This document shows positions 1-6,698 of a stretch of DNA of 10,180 bases, piece after piece; positions within the stretch are counted from its first letter, which is position 1, and each line of letters starts with the position of its first letter. This DNA is from Parvularculaceae bacterium (GTDB taxonomy: Bacteria; Pseudomonadota; Alphaproteobacteria; Caulobacterales; Parvularculaceae), in contig JALWRV010000446.1 of the NCBI GenBank assembly GCA_027080545.1, forward strand, positions 1 through 10,180, read 5' to 3'. Made by a program: the position numbers and the translations under genes. The notes below the pieces were generated by a model. That model did no database searches and had not been told where the DNA came from. It saw only the letters and a list, made by a program, of their open reading frames with translations.

Positions 1-101
1 CCCATGCCCAGCGCCCCGCCCCCTTCAGAACGTTGCATCAATACGACGCCCACAAGGGCCAGAACGATGATCACATGGATGGTTAGAAGAACAGGGATCA
101 T
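1..101 (-). CDS. secG: SecG, preprotein translocase subunit (N-terminal part)
   Basis: SecG is the small inner-membrane subunit of the SecYEG channel and assists SecA-driven protein export. Only the first 33 codons are in the window; the rest lies beyond the left edge. The visible peptide starts MIPVLLTIHVIIVLALVGVV, a hydrophobic first membrane helix, followed by LMQRSEGGGALGMG. The Q-R/K-S-E-G-G-G-LG pattern after helix 1 is typical of SecG. An in-frame stop lies a few codons upstream of the ATG at 101, so this start is the best available; a Shine-Dalgarno site is only weakly visible. In many alphaproteobacteria secG follows tpiA, which supports the call, although here a hydrolase gene lies between them. 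The rest of the protein cannot be assessed. Confidence 0.85.
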   Translation of the reverse strand, partial: MIPVLLTIHVIIVLALVGVVLMQRSEGGGALGM

Positions 102-292
102 GATGGTCAGCTTTCAAGTCAAAATTGGTTCGGCACGGAGGCAATGCCCCAGCCTATTGGGGCCCCCACCTATATGGGTCCAAGCGGTGCGGCGTACAAT
201 GGCCGCTGGCCTAGTCTTTGTTCGAGGTCTTGAGCCTATAGCCCCCGCGGCCACGTTTGCCAAGAGTCAAATAGAAGGGGCAATAAGGGGCC
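102..292 (-). other. Intergenic leader region upstream of secG
   Basis: These 191 bases separate the hydrolase stop from the secG start and contain no credible gene. Read on the minus strand, they hold a candidate promoter (235-263) and two short inverted repeats downstream of it. One pairs 203-209 (CCAGCGG as read on the minus strand) with 180-187 (CCGCTTGG), with one bulged base. The other pairs 159-163 with 146-150 (GCCCC/GGGGC). A leader this long is more than secG translation needs, so it may be structured or hold a small RNA, but I recognise no known RNA family. No tRNA fold is supported. Confidence 0.35.
235..263 (-). promoter_or_regulatory. Candidate sigma-70 type promoter for secG
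   Basis: On the minus strand a -35-like TTGGCA (258-263, 5 of 6 matches to TTGACA) lies 17 bases from a -10-like TATAGG (235-240, 4 of 6 matches to TATAAT). The spacing is ideal and the orientation points at secG, leaving a leader of roughly 125 bases. This is pattern matching only. The gene could equally be read from the tpiA-hydrolase transcript upstream. Confidence 0.35.
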
Positions 293-1234
293 TTAATGGG
301 CTTCTGGGATGGCCTGATCTAGGCGCTTTAAGGCCCCCTTGATTTCTATTTGAGCCGCATGGTGGATGGGATGGCCAACATCATCCACATAGGAAAAACG
401 GCTATTGGGTAATTGACGCTGCAACCCCCGGCAGTGGATTGAGGCCAGAACCGCCAGATCATGACTGCCCGCCAGCATTTCTGTCGGGACGGTGATGGTT
501 CCATAATTGCGTGATTGTGCCGTGACCTGTGCGTGCAAGGCGACAATATCCTTTGAATTGGCGCGAAAAGAGCGGCTTCGAAACAATAAGGGCACCCCGA
601 CCCGATCATAATAGCCCTCTGGGCAGGCTTGAGGGCGAAACCCCCGTTCAGTCATAGATCGCCCCCGCCATGCCGCATAAGGAGCGATAATGGCGCGCGT
701 GACCAGCGGACCAATATATTTATTGGCGCATATTTTGTGATAGGCCGCCACGCCACCGGGCCATGGGTGAGAAACCGGTGCTAGCAACAACAAACCGCCT
801 GTGAGATCCGGGCGCTGCAACGCAAAAGCCAAGGCCACCGCCGCCCCATAGCTTTGGCCACACACTATAACTTTTGGTATATTGAGGTGATCCAGTAAAA
901 GGCCGATTTTACGCGCTTGCTCTGCCAGTTCAGAATCATTCGGGTCACGGGCTGAATGACCATGGCCGGGCCTATCGACCAAGATCAATTCGCGCTGGGA
1001 CCCCAGCAGATCCGCAAAGGCCAGTTCCATATCCCGCAGATTGCAACTGGCCCCATGGAGGCACAAAAGCGGCAACGCTGTCTGGCTCGGCGTGCCTAAA
1101 CGCTTATAGTGAAGGCTGGTGCCATCAAGGCGGATCATATCCCCTTCTGCAGGATATTTATCACTCACCCACCAATCATGATAATAGGAAAAAACCACGC
1201 CCAAAAGCAGAAGTATTATAAGAAGATAAATCAT
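293..1234 (-). CDS. Membrane-anchored alpha/beta hydrolase
   Basis: This 313-residue protein belongs to the alpha/beta-hydrolase fold superfamily. A hydrophobic stretch at residues 2-18 should act as an uncleaved anchor or signal, which would place the catalytic domain outside the cytoplasm. The HGAS oxyanion segment is at 60-63, a DRPGHGHS strand-turn at 87-94, and the nucleophile elbow GQSYG at 126-130 gives catalytic Ser128. The likely acid is Asp259 (GSHD) and the likely base His288 (DVGHP), so the triad looks complete. A lid region lies around 155-225. The substrate cannot be told; esterase or lipase-like activity is an inference. The ATG lies 24 bases after the tpiA stop on the same strand, so the two are probably co-transcribed, though the ribosome site is weak and the surroundings AT-rich. 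It sits between tpiA and secG, which are often adjacent in alphaproteobacteria. Confidence 0.85.
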   Translation of the reverse strand: MIYLLIILLLLGVVFSYYHDWWVSDKYPAEGDMIRLDGTSLHYKRLGTPSQTALPLLCLHGASCNLRDMELAFADLLGSQRELILVDRPGHGHSARDPNDSELAEQARKIGLLLDHLNIPKVIVCGQSYGAAVALAFALQRPDLTGGLLLLAPVSHPWPGGVAAYHKICANKYIGPLVTRAIIAPYAAWRGRSMTERGFRPQACPEGYYDRVGVPLLFRSRSFRANSKDIVALHAQVTAQSRNYGTITVPTEMLAGSHDLAVLASIHCRGLQRQLPNSRFSYVDDVGHPIHHAAQIEIKGALKRLDQAIPEAH

Positions 1235-1258
1235 TATATTATTGTTTTCTTTGTTATT

Positions 1259-1978
1259 TTAACAAGAAGATATTATGCCATAAAAATCATCTGCCAATAG
1301 GCTGGCGCCACCCACCAGCGCACCGTCAACATTGTCGATATGGAGAATTTCACCTGCATTGGATGGCTTTACGGAGCCACCGTAAAGAAGACGCACCCCA
1401 TCGCCGATCTCGTTGCGAATGGCCCCATGCATGGCTTCAATATCACCCGCAGATGCCACCTTGCCGGTGCCAATCGCCCATACCGGTTCATAGGCAATGA
1501 CGCATGATTTTTCCTGTCCCTTGGGTACCGACCCTTTCAATTGGCTCATAACCACCCGATCGGCTTCACCGGCATCGCGTTGATCCAAACTCTCCCCCAC
1601 ACAAATGATCGGGGTCAAGCCAGCCAAGAGGGCCGCTTCGGCCTTTTGGCGAACCACCTCATCGCTTTCACCATGGTCGGCCCGACGCTCCGAATGACCA
1701 ACAATGACATAGGTCGCTCCACAATCTGCCAGCATGGCTGCGCTGATGTCGCCTGTATGGGCCCCTTTTTCTTGCCAGTGGCAATCTTGGCCCCCGACCG
1801 CCACGGGTTGGGCCTTAAGTTGGTCCACCATGGCGCTCAGCAAGGTGAAGGGCGGACAGAGGAGAATGTCGCAATCGGTCATTTCGGCCTTTTCAAGCCG
1901 GGCGATTAGCGCCTCTATTTCGCCCAAAGCCCCCTGAAGCCCGTTCATTTTCCAATTTCCGGCGATTAATTTGCGCAT
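1259..1978 (-). CDS. tpiA: Triosephosphate isomerase
   Basis: TpiA interconverts dihydroxyacetone phosphate and glyceraldehyde 3-phosphate in the cytoplasm (glycolysis and gluconeogenesis). The protein has 239 residues, slightly short for the roughly 250-residue family but complete. It begins with the N-terminal signature AGNWKMN (residues 6-12, catalytic Lys10). It continues with VGHSERR (93-99, electrophile His95), AYEPVWAIGTG (162-172, catalytic base Glu164 followed by flexible loop 6), and the phosphate-binding YGGSVKP (199-205) and VGGASL (222-227). All catalytic residues are present, so it should be active. The ATG at 1978 is preceded by a strong GGAGG Shine-Dalgarno site at 1985-1989. 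It heads a minus-strand unit with the hydrolase and is divergent from the ppiD-like gene. Confidence 0.97.
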   Translation of the reverse strand: MRKLIAGNWKMNGLQGALGEIEALIARLEKAEMTDCDILLCPPFTLLSAMVDQLKAQPVAVGGQDCHWQEKGAHTGDISAAMLADCGATYVIVGHSERRADHGESDEVVRQKAEAALLAGLTPIICVGESLDQRDAGEADRVVMSQLKGSVPKGQEKSCVIAYEPVWAIGTGKVASAGDIEAMHGAIRNEIGDGVRLLYGGSVKPSNAGEILHIDNVDGALVGGASLLADDFYGIISSC

Positions 1979-2151
1979 CTAACCCCTCCAAACTCTAAAT
2001 TTGCGGCCCAAAACAACCAAATTAAAGGGATACAGAGTCTCACTAGCCTTGAACAGGGAGAATTGTCATCACCATTCACCCCCTTGCAATTTTCCGCTAA
2101 AACGGCTTATTGCCATAATTCCTTTGACCCCATTAAGGCAGGTGACACCCC
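1979..2151. promoter_or_regulatory. Divergent promoter region between tpiA and the ppiD-like gene
   Basis: These 173 bases must carry signals for both directions and contain no gene. Near the left edge is the tpiA Shine-Dalgarno site (1985-1989, minus strand). Near the right edge is AGGTGA (2140-2145), six bases before the plus-strand ATG at 2152. For tpiA, a minus-strand TTGCAA (2084-2089) and GACAAT (2062-2067), 16 bases apart, form a weak promoter candidate. On the plus strand, CTTGAAC at 2048-2054 followed after 16 bases by ACCATTC loosely resembles a heat-shock sigma factor site, and CATAAT at 2114-2119 could be a -10 without a good -35. None of these is decisive. Confidence 0.5.
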
Positions 2152-4053
2152 ATGTTGAGCTTCATCCGTAATGCCATCAACGGCCCCTTGGCCTATGTAA
2201 TTGCCGGGCTGGTGATTGTCGCCTTCGGGGTGTTTGGGGTGCCGGAATTGGGTCGTATGGTGCAGCAACCAGCCCTGACCATTGGCGGAGAGAAAATACC
2301 GCCTCAAACGCTTGATTATGAGCTCAAACAATTGATCCAGCGTCAAGAAGCGGAAAGCCAGGCCGCCCTATCGCGCAAGCAGGCTCTTGATGCAGGGCTT
2401 GGCCAATTGGCCATGGAGCGCATCATCACACGCACCCTATGGGACAGTGAGGCGGACAAGTTTGGCCTAGGCAGTTCAGAGCAACAGGTGCGTGATTACA
2501 TCAATGATATTCCCAATTTTAAAAATACGATCACCGGTAAGCTGGATAATGTGGAGATGGCGCGTGCTTTGCGCCAAATTGGCATGTCCGTGCGTGATTT
2601 TGAAAAAGAAGTACGCAATGATCTGCGCCGCAATCAATTGACCGTCACATTACGGGCACCAGCTGATACATCACGCACATTCGCCAAATTTTTATTGTTG
2701 CGCCAAGATGAAGCCCGCGCCGTAACACTGGTCAATATTGACCTGGAAAAGCTCGGAGAAATAGCTGAACCAAGCGAACAAGAAATCCAAGCCTATTATG
2801 AGCAAAACACGGACAAATTCATTGCCCCAGAATATCGCACCTTCAAAGCCGTTATTCTGCGCCCTACTGATTTTGCTGAAGGACTAAGCGTTTCTGAAGA
2901 GGATATTCAAACCCTGTGGGCGTTACGCAAGGATCAGCTGGCTGAGCCGGAGCGTCGTAGTTTGCGCACACTGACTTATCGCTCTGAGGAAGAAGCCAAT
3001 AATGCATTGCAGCGCTTGCGTGCTGGCACTGACTTTACCGCGCTTGCTGCCGAACAGAATATTAAGCTCGCCAGCATTACACAAGACAATGTGAAACAAT
3101 CAGACCTGTACGATAAAAATATCGCTGAGGCCGCTTTTGCCCTACCCCAGAAAGGCATTGTGGATAGGCCCTTAAAAACACCCCTCGGCTATAAAATTGT
3201 CGAAGTCATTTCGATCACCCCTTCCGTTTCAATTAGTTTCGAGGATGCCCGTGGGCAATTGGAGCAAGAGCTTCTGGAAGAAGATACCAGCCGCAAAATG
3301 ATTGAGGCGATCGAGGCGGTGGAAGAATTACTCGATACCGGCATGCCTCTAGAAGAAGCCCTGAAGGAAGGGGCTGGTTTGTCTATGCAGGTTTATGGAC
3401 CGGTTGACCAAACCTTGTTTACCCCCGGCGGGGCTATTGTCGACAATCTGCCCGCAGAAATATTAAACGAAGCCTTTTTGTTGCCAGAGGGTGATGAAAC
3501 CCCGGCCCTGCCGCTGGAAACTGAAAACGGATATTTCTTCCTTTCTTTAATGAATATTCAACCTCCAGCGCGAAAACCATTGTCAGAAGTGCGCGACACG
3601 ATCATCGCCCTGTGGAAGGCTGAAAAAACCAACGCCTTATTGCAGGCAGAAATTGACACTATCACGGCCAAAGTGGCCGATGGGGTTGCTCTAGAAGATG
3701 TTGCCGCAGAGAAAAATTATGCCTTAAACCACACTGTCGTAGACCGGGCCAAGGCTAATGATCTGATACCCCCGCAACTCCATGAACAATTATTTTACAC
3801 CAACCTAAAAGAATTGGCATGGGCCATGAAACCCGAAGGAGATGGGGTTGTCATTGCTCGAATTGATGATGTTTCCTACCCGCCATTACTGCAGGGAAGC
3901 GACACCATGATCAATTTATATAAACAGGCTTTAGGGGCGCAAATTTCCAATGAAGCCTATATGGCCTATCAAAATGTCATGCAGGACGAAGAAGGTGTGA
4001 AAATCAATGAAGCCGTTGTCAGCGCCCTGTTCCAAACCGACAATGGACAATAG
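2152..4053 (+). CDS. ppiD: PpiD/SurA-like membrane-anchored periplasmic chaperone
   Basis: This 633-residue protein has the layout of PpiD. It has a short cytoplasmic tail, one membrane helix at residues 12-31, a SurA-N-like chaperone region at about 40-180, a parvulin-like domain at about 265-357, and a long C-terminal region containing a second, weaker repeat-like segment. PpiD sits by the Sec channel in the inner membrane and helps newly exported proteins fold. The parvulin-like domain keeps the fold signature GTDFTALAAE (292-301), AFALPQKG (328-335) and LKTPLGYKIVEV (341-352). The two histidines of active parvulins are replaced by Arg272 (or Thr273) and Lys348, and the usual Gly-Gly-x-Leu-Gly segment is absent, so isomerase activity is doubtful. 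A good AGGTGA site six bases before the ATG fixes the start. trpE follows after 9 bases and is probably co-transcribed. The family is clear; exact orthology to E. coli PpiD is an inference. Confidence 0.88.
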   Translation: MLSFIRNAINGPLAYVIAGLVIVAFGVFGVPELGRMVQQPALTIGGEKIPPQTLDYELKQLIQRQEAESQAALSRKQALDAGLGQLAMERIITRTLWDSEADKFGLGSSEQQVRDYINDIPNFKNTITGKLDNVEMARALRQIGMSVRDFEKEVRNDLRRNQLTVTLRAPADTSRTFAKFLLLRQDEARAVTLVNIDLEKLGEIAEPSEQEIQAYYEQNTDKFIAPEYRTFKAVILRPTDFAEGLSVSEEDIQTLWALRKDQLAEPERRSLRTLTYRSEEEANNALQRLRAGTDFTALAAEQNIKLASITQDNVKQSDLYDKNIAEAAFALPQKGIVDRPLKTPLGYKIVEVISITPSVSISFEDARGQLEQELLEEDTSRKMIEAIEAVEELLDTGMPLEEALKEGAGLSMQVYGPVDQTLFTPGGAIVDNLPAEILNEAFLLPEGDETPALPLETENGYFFLSLMNIQPPARKPLSEVRDTIIALWKAEKTNALLQAEIDTITAKVADGVALEDVAAEKNYALNHTVVDRAKANDLIPPQLHEQLFYTNLKELAWAMKPEGDGVVIARIDDVSYPPLLQGSDTMINLYKQALGAQISNEAYMAYQNVMQDEEGVKINEAVVSALFQTDNGQ

Positions 4054-4062
4054 GCCCAAGCG

Positions 4063-5607
4063 ATGAACAATAGCCCCGGCGCAGAGGCCGGTTTCAATGC
4101 CCCCTATCCGTCGCGGGAAGCTTTCATTGAGGGGTATAGTCAGGGTAAACGGCAATTGGTTTGGCGACGCGTTAGCGCCGATCTGGAAACCCCTGTATCA
4201 GCCTTTTTGAAATTGCGGTCCCCACAGTCGCAGAGCCAATCACAAAATAGTTTTTTACTGGAATCTGTTGAAGGGGGTGAAACGCTCGGCCGCTATTCGA
4301 TCATTGGGCTGGAACCAGATCTGATTTGGAAAGCGGATCAGGGGACCGCCTATATTCGACAGGGTGATGGGGATTTTGTTGCCCAGGCCGGATCTGTCTT
4401 CGATAGTCTCGAAGCGTTGATCCAAGACAGCCGTATAAAGCTCGATGAAAATGAACAAGCCCTATTGCCAGCCATGAGCGCTGGCCTGTTTGGTTATTTT
4501 GGTTATGACATGGTGCGTGAGGTCGAACATTTACCCAATCGACCGAAGGACGCGTTGCATATGCCCGATGGTTGGTTTGTGCGTCCGACAATTTTGGCGG
4601 TATTTGACAATGTGCGTCAGGAAATCAATTTTATCACACCCATATGGCCGAGCACCCTCCAAGCTGACGAGGCCTATAGCAGGGCCGTCGACCTATTGAA
4701 CAAGACGATTGAACGCTTATCTCAACCTCTGTCTCGGGAAGTTGAAAAAGTCGATCAGACCGCCTTAACGTTCCGCTCAAACACCAGCGAGACGGACTAT
4801 CATGCCATGGTCGAACGGGCGCGTGACTATATCCGAGCGGGTGATATTTTTCAGGTGGTTTTAAGCCAGCGTTTTACGGCCCCCTTTGTCCATAATCCTT
4901 TTTCCCTTTATCGACAATTGCGCCGCCTCAACCCGTCGCCTTTCATGTTCTTTCTTGATTTTGAAATTGGCAGCCTTATCGGTTCCAGCCCGGAAGTTTT
5001 GGTGCGGGTGCGCGACGGAGAAATTACCATTCGCCCCATTGCTGGAACCATGCCCCGAGGCAAAAACCGCCAGCAGGATCGCGCCCATGAAGAGGCCTTG
5101 CTAAAGGACCCCAAAGAACGGGCAGAGCATTTAATGCTGCTGGATTTGGGGCGCAATGATGTGGGGCGCTCTGCACAAGCGGGGACTGTTACTGTAGACA
5201 AACAGTTTTTAGTCGAGCGCTATAGCCATGTTATGCATATTGTTTCCAATGTTACCGGAAAATTACGCGATGATATTTCGCCCGTGAAAGCTCTAATGAA
5301 CGGCTTTCCCGCAGGAACCGTTTCCGGTGCCCCTAAAATACGCGCCATGGAGATCATTGATACGCTGGAAAAACATGCTCGGGGGCCCTATGCCGGTTGT
5401 ATTGGCTATTTTTCCGCCGATGGTAATCTTGATAGCTGTATTGCGCTTAGAACCGCGATTATCAAAGACGGTCTCATGCATATTCAGGCTGGGGCCGGTA
5501 TCGTGGCTGATTCTGATCCGGTTAAAGAGCAGGCCGAATGTGAAGCCAAAGCCAACGCCCTAATCGGGGCGGCGCAAGCGGTTGTTAACACAAAGACCGA
5601 TTATTGA
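4063..5607 (+). CDS. trpE: Anthranilate synthase component I
   Basis: TrpE forms anthranilate from chorismate, using ammonia delivered by TrpG: the first committed step of tryptophan synthesis. The 514-residue length is typical for a stand-alone TrpE with no fused TrpG domain. The N-terminal part has DLETPVSAFLKL (40-51) and the tryptophan-sensing LLES motif (65-68), so feedback inhibition is likely. The chorismate-binding domain has GDIFQVVLSQRF (260-271), LNPSPFMFFLDF (289-300), IRPIAGTMPRG (323-333), LDLGRNDVGR (360-369), PAGTVSGAPKIRAMEIID (416-433) and AGAGIVADSDP (476-486). This pattern separates it from PabB reasonably well, and the trpGDC neighbours agree. A Ser/Gln tract at 56-61 precedes LLES. 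The start lies 9 bases after the ppiD-like stop, with only a weak ribosome site. The last 7 bases overlap the end of the opposing deacetylase gene. Confidence 0.97.
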   Translation: MNNSPGAEAGFNAPYPSREAFIEGYSQGKRQLVWRRVSADLETPVSAFLKLRSPQSQSQSQNSFLLESVEGGETLGRYSIIGLEPDLIWKADQGTAYIRQGDGDFVAQAGSVFDSLEALIQDSRIKLDENEQALLPAMSAGLFGYFGYDMVREVEHLPNRPKDALHMPDGWFVRPTILAVFDNVRQEINFITPIWPSTLQADEAYSRAVDLLNKTIERLSQPLSREVEKVDQTALTFRSNTSETDYHAMVERARDYIRAGDIFQVVLSQRFTAPFVHNPFSLYRQLRRLNPSPFMFFLDFEIGSLIGSSPEVLVRVRDGEITIRPIAGTMPRGKNRQQDRAHEEALLKDPKERAEHLMLLDLGRNDVGRSAQAGTVTVDKQFLVERYSHVMHIVSNVTGKLRDDISPVKALMNGFPAGTVSGAPKIRAMEIIDTLEKHARGPYAGCIGYFSADGNLDSCIALRTAIIKDGLMHIQAGAGIVADSDPVKEQAECEAKANALIGAAQAVVNTKTDY

Positions 5608-6578
5608 TGGTGTCGGGCCTCGGCCATCATCGCCTCATTGCCCCGCACTAATTCAGGCACCGTCACAATTTCAAACCCTCTCGCGGGGGCTGTCACCAAC
5701 CATGGTCCTAGCGCCTCTATGGTACTATCATAAGGATGCGCGATGGCTATCGCTTGGCCATGCTCTCTAGCAATTTCTTCCAACAGGCGCAATTGGGCTT
5801 GAACAGAAGCAACCCCGCCTGCCCCATGATCCGCATCCAGAAATATATCCCGGGTCAATGCCGGCATGCCCGCCTGTGCAGCAATTTTTGCCGCTGCCGA
5901 GCGACCATCAGTGAGACTATCAACAAAATAAAGCCCCCGGCGCGACAAGCCTTTCATCAGCACGTTAAGGCTTGCCCGGTCACGGGTAAATTTAGATCCC
6001 ATATGATTATTGACCCCATCTATTTGAGGTAATTTTGACAGGTTGAGCGCCAATAGCCGGTTAATCTCTTCGCGCTCCATGCCACTCATAAGCGCGTTAG
6101 GCCCCGGCGATTGCACCATTTTATGTTCATCGGCGCGCCCGGTCCCCGGCTCCATGGGCAAATGGAGAAAAATTGAATGGCCTTCTTTTTGTGCTTGCAG
6201 GGCCTGTTCTTTTACCCCGACCGGATAGGGCAAAAAAGACAGGGTCAACGGGCCGGGCAATGCCGCTATTTTAGCGCTTTGGTGAGCGGAATGGCCGAGA
6301 TCATCAATGATGATAACGATTCGCGGATTGGCCCGAATATCGGTGGTTGGCCGCGCCATCGACAAGCGGCCATCTTCGGTGTTGGGCGCAGATACGGTTA
6401 GAATTGGCCTATCTAATAGGGCAGGCCTGTTTTTGGTTATTTGATCGTTGAGCTGTTCCACCGGGCTGGCCATGATTTGGCTTTCGCCTTGGGTTAGAAA
6501 GGTCGCCCCCATGCCCAGACCAAGCCCTATGATAAGGGCAGCCATAAACAGACCCAAATTTCTTACCCACCGCGACAT
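5601..6578 (-). CDS. Divergent polysaccharide deacetylase family protein
   Basis: This 325-residue protein resembles the divergent polysaccharide deacetylase family (PF04748), relatives of the NodB-fold enzymes. A membrane anchor or signal spans about residues 5-28, followed by a low-complexity linker to about 83, so the catalytic part is probably periplasmic. Family-type blocks are IVIIIDDLG (87-95), LSFLPYP (113-119), HLPMEP (139-144), NNHMGSKFT (190-198), FVDSLT (218-223), RDIFLDAD (243-250) and AIAHPY (278-283). The Asp pair and His residues could bind a metal as in NodB enzymes, but activity of this family is poorly established and no substrate can be named. I start it at the ATG at 6578; an in-frame TTG at 6596 would add six residues but would consume the ribosome site. 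It runs against the trp genes and overlaps the trpE end by 7 bases. Confidence 0.88.
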   Translation of the reverse strand: MSRWVRNLGLFMAALIIGLGLGMGATFLTQGESQIMASPVEQLNDQITKNRPALLDRPILTVSAPNTEDGRLSMARPTTDIRANPRIVIIIDDLGHSAHQSAKIAALPGPLTLSFLPYPVGVKEQALQAQKEGHSIFLHLPMEPGTGRADEHKMVQSPGPNALMSGMEREEINRLLALNLSKLPQIDGVNNHMGSKFTRDRASLNVLMKGLSRRGLYFVDSLTDGRSAAAKIAAQAGMPALTRDIFLDADHGAGGVASVQAQLRLLEEIAREHGQAIAIAHPYDSTIEALGPWLVTAPARGFEIVTVPELVRGNEAMMAEARHHQ

Positions 6579-6698
6579 TTGGTCGCCCCTTTCCAAAACC
6601 CGCTATTGGTGCCCAGTAAGACGCTGATTCGGCTTGCACTTCAGAAGGGCGGGGCTAATCTCCAAGTCAACGCTATGGCTTTTGACAAGATGGGGAAC
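6579..6698. promoter_or_regulatory. Divergent region between the deacetylase gene and trpG
   Basis: These 120 bases separate two divergent starts, so at least the minus-strand promoter should lie here or just inside trpG. On the plus strand a weak pair, TTGCAC (6635-6640) and TAATCT (6657-6662) with 16-base spacing, is the only candidate for a separate trpG promoter; each box matches only 3 of 6 positions. The frame is open back to a TTG at 6579, but that stretch does not look like TrpG. No leader peptide with clustered Trp codons and no attenuator-like hairpin pair is visible. Confidence 0.35.
6586..6594 (-). promoter_or_regulatory. Ribosome binding site that sets the deacetylase start
   Basis: Read on the minus strand this is GGAAAGGGG, ending 7 bases before the ATG at 6578. 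It is a good Shine-Dalgarno match and argues against the alternative TTG start at 6596, which lies just upstream of it and would turn the site into coding sequence. Confidence 0.6.

Noticed and set aside
205..260. tRNA-like GTTCGA stretch between secG and the hydrolase
   Set aside because: No T-stem, acceptor stem or anticodon arm can be paired around it.
4..342. Plus-strand open frame at the left end
   Set aside because: Its product has no recognisable family and a Pro/Arg-rich shadow-like composition, and it runs opposite to secG and the hydrolase end, which explain the sequence better.
5605..5629. Inverted repeat TGATGG / CCATCA just after trpE as a terminator
   Set aside because: The stem is only 6 base pairs with a 13-base loop, there is no T-run after it, and it lies within deacetylase coding sequence, so chance is likely.
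6579..6698. N-terminal extension of TrpG starting at a TTG at 6579
   Set aside because: The 40 extra residues do not resemble the family, TrpG normally begins at MILLIDNYDSF, and the stretch is needed as the divergent promoter region.
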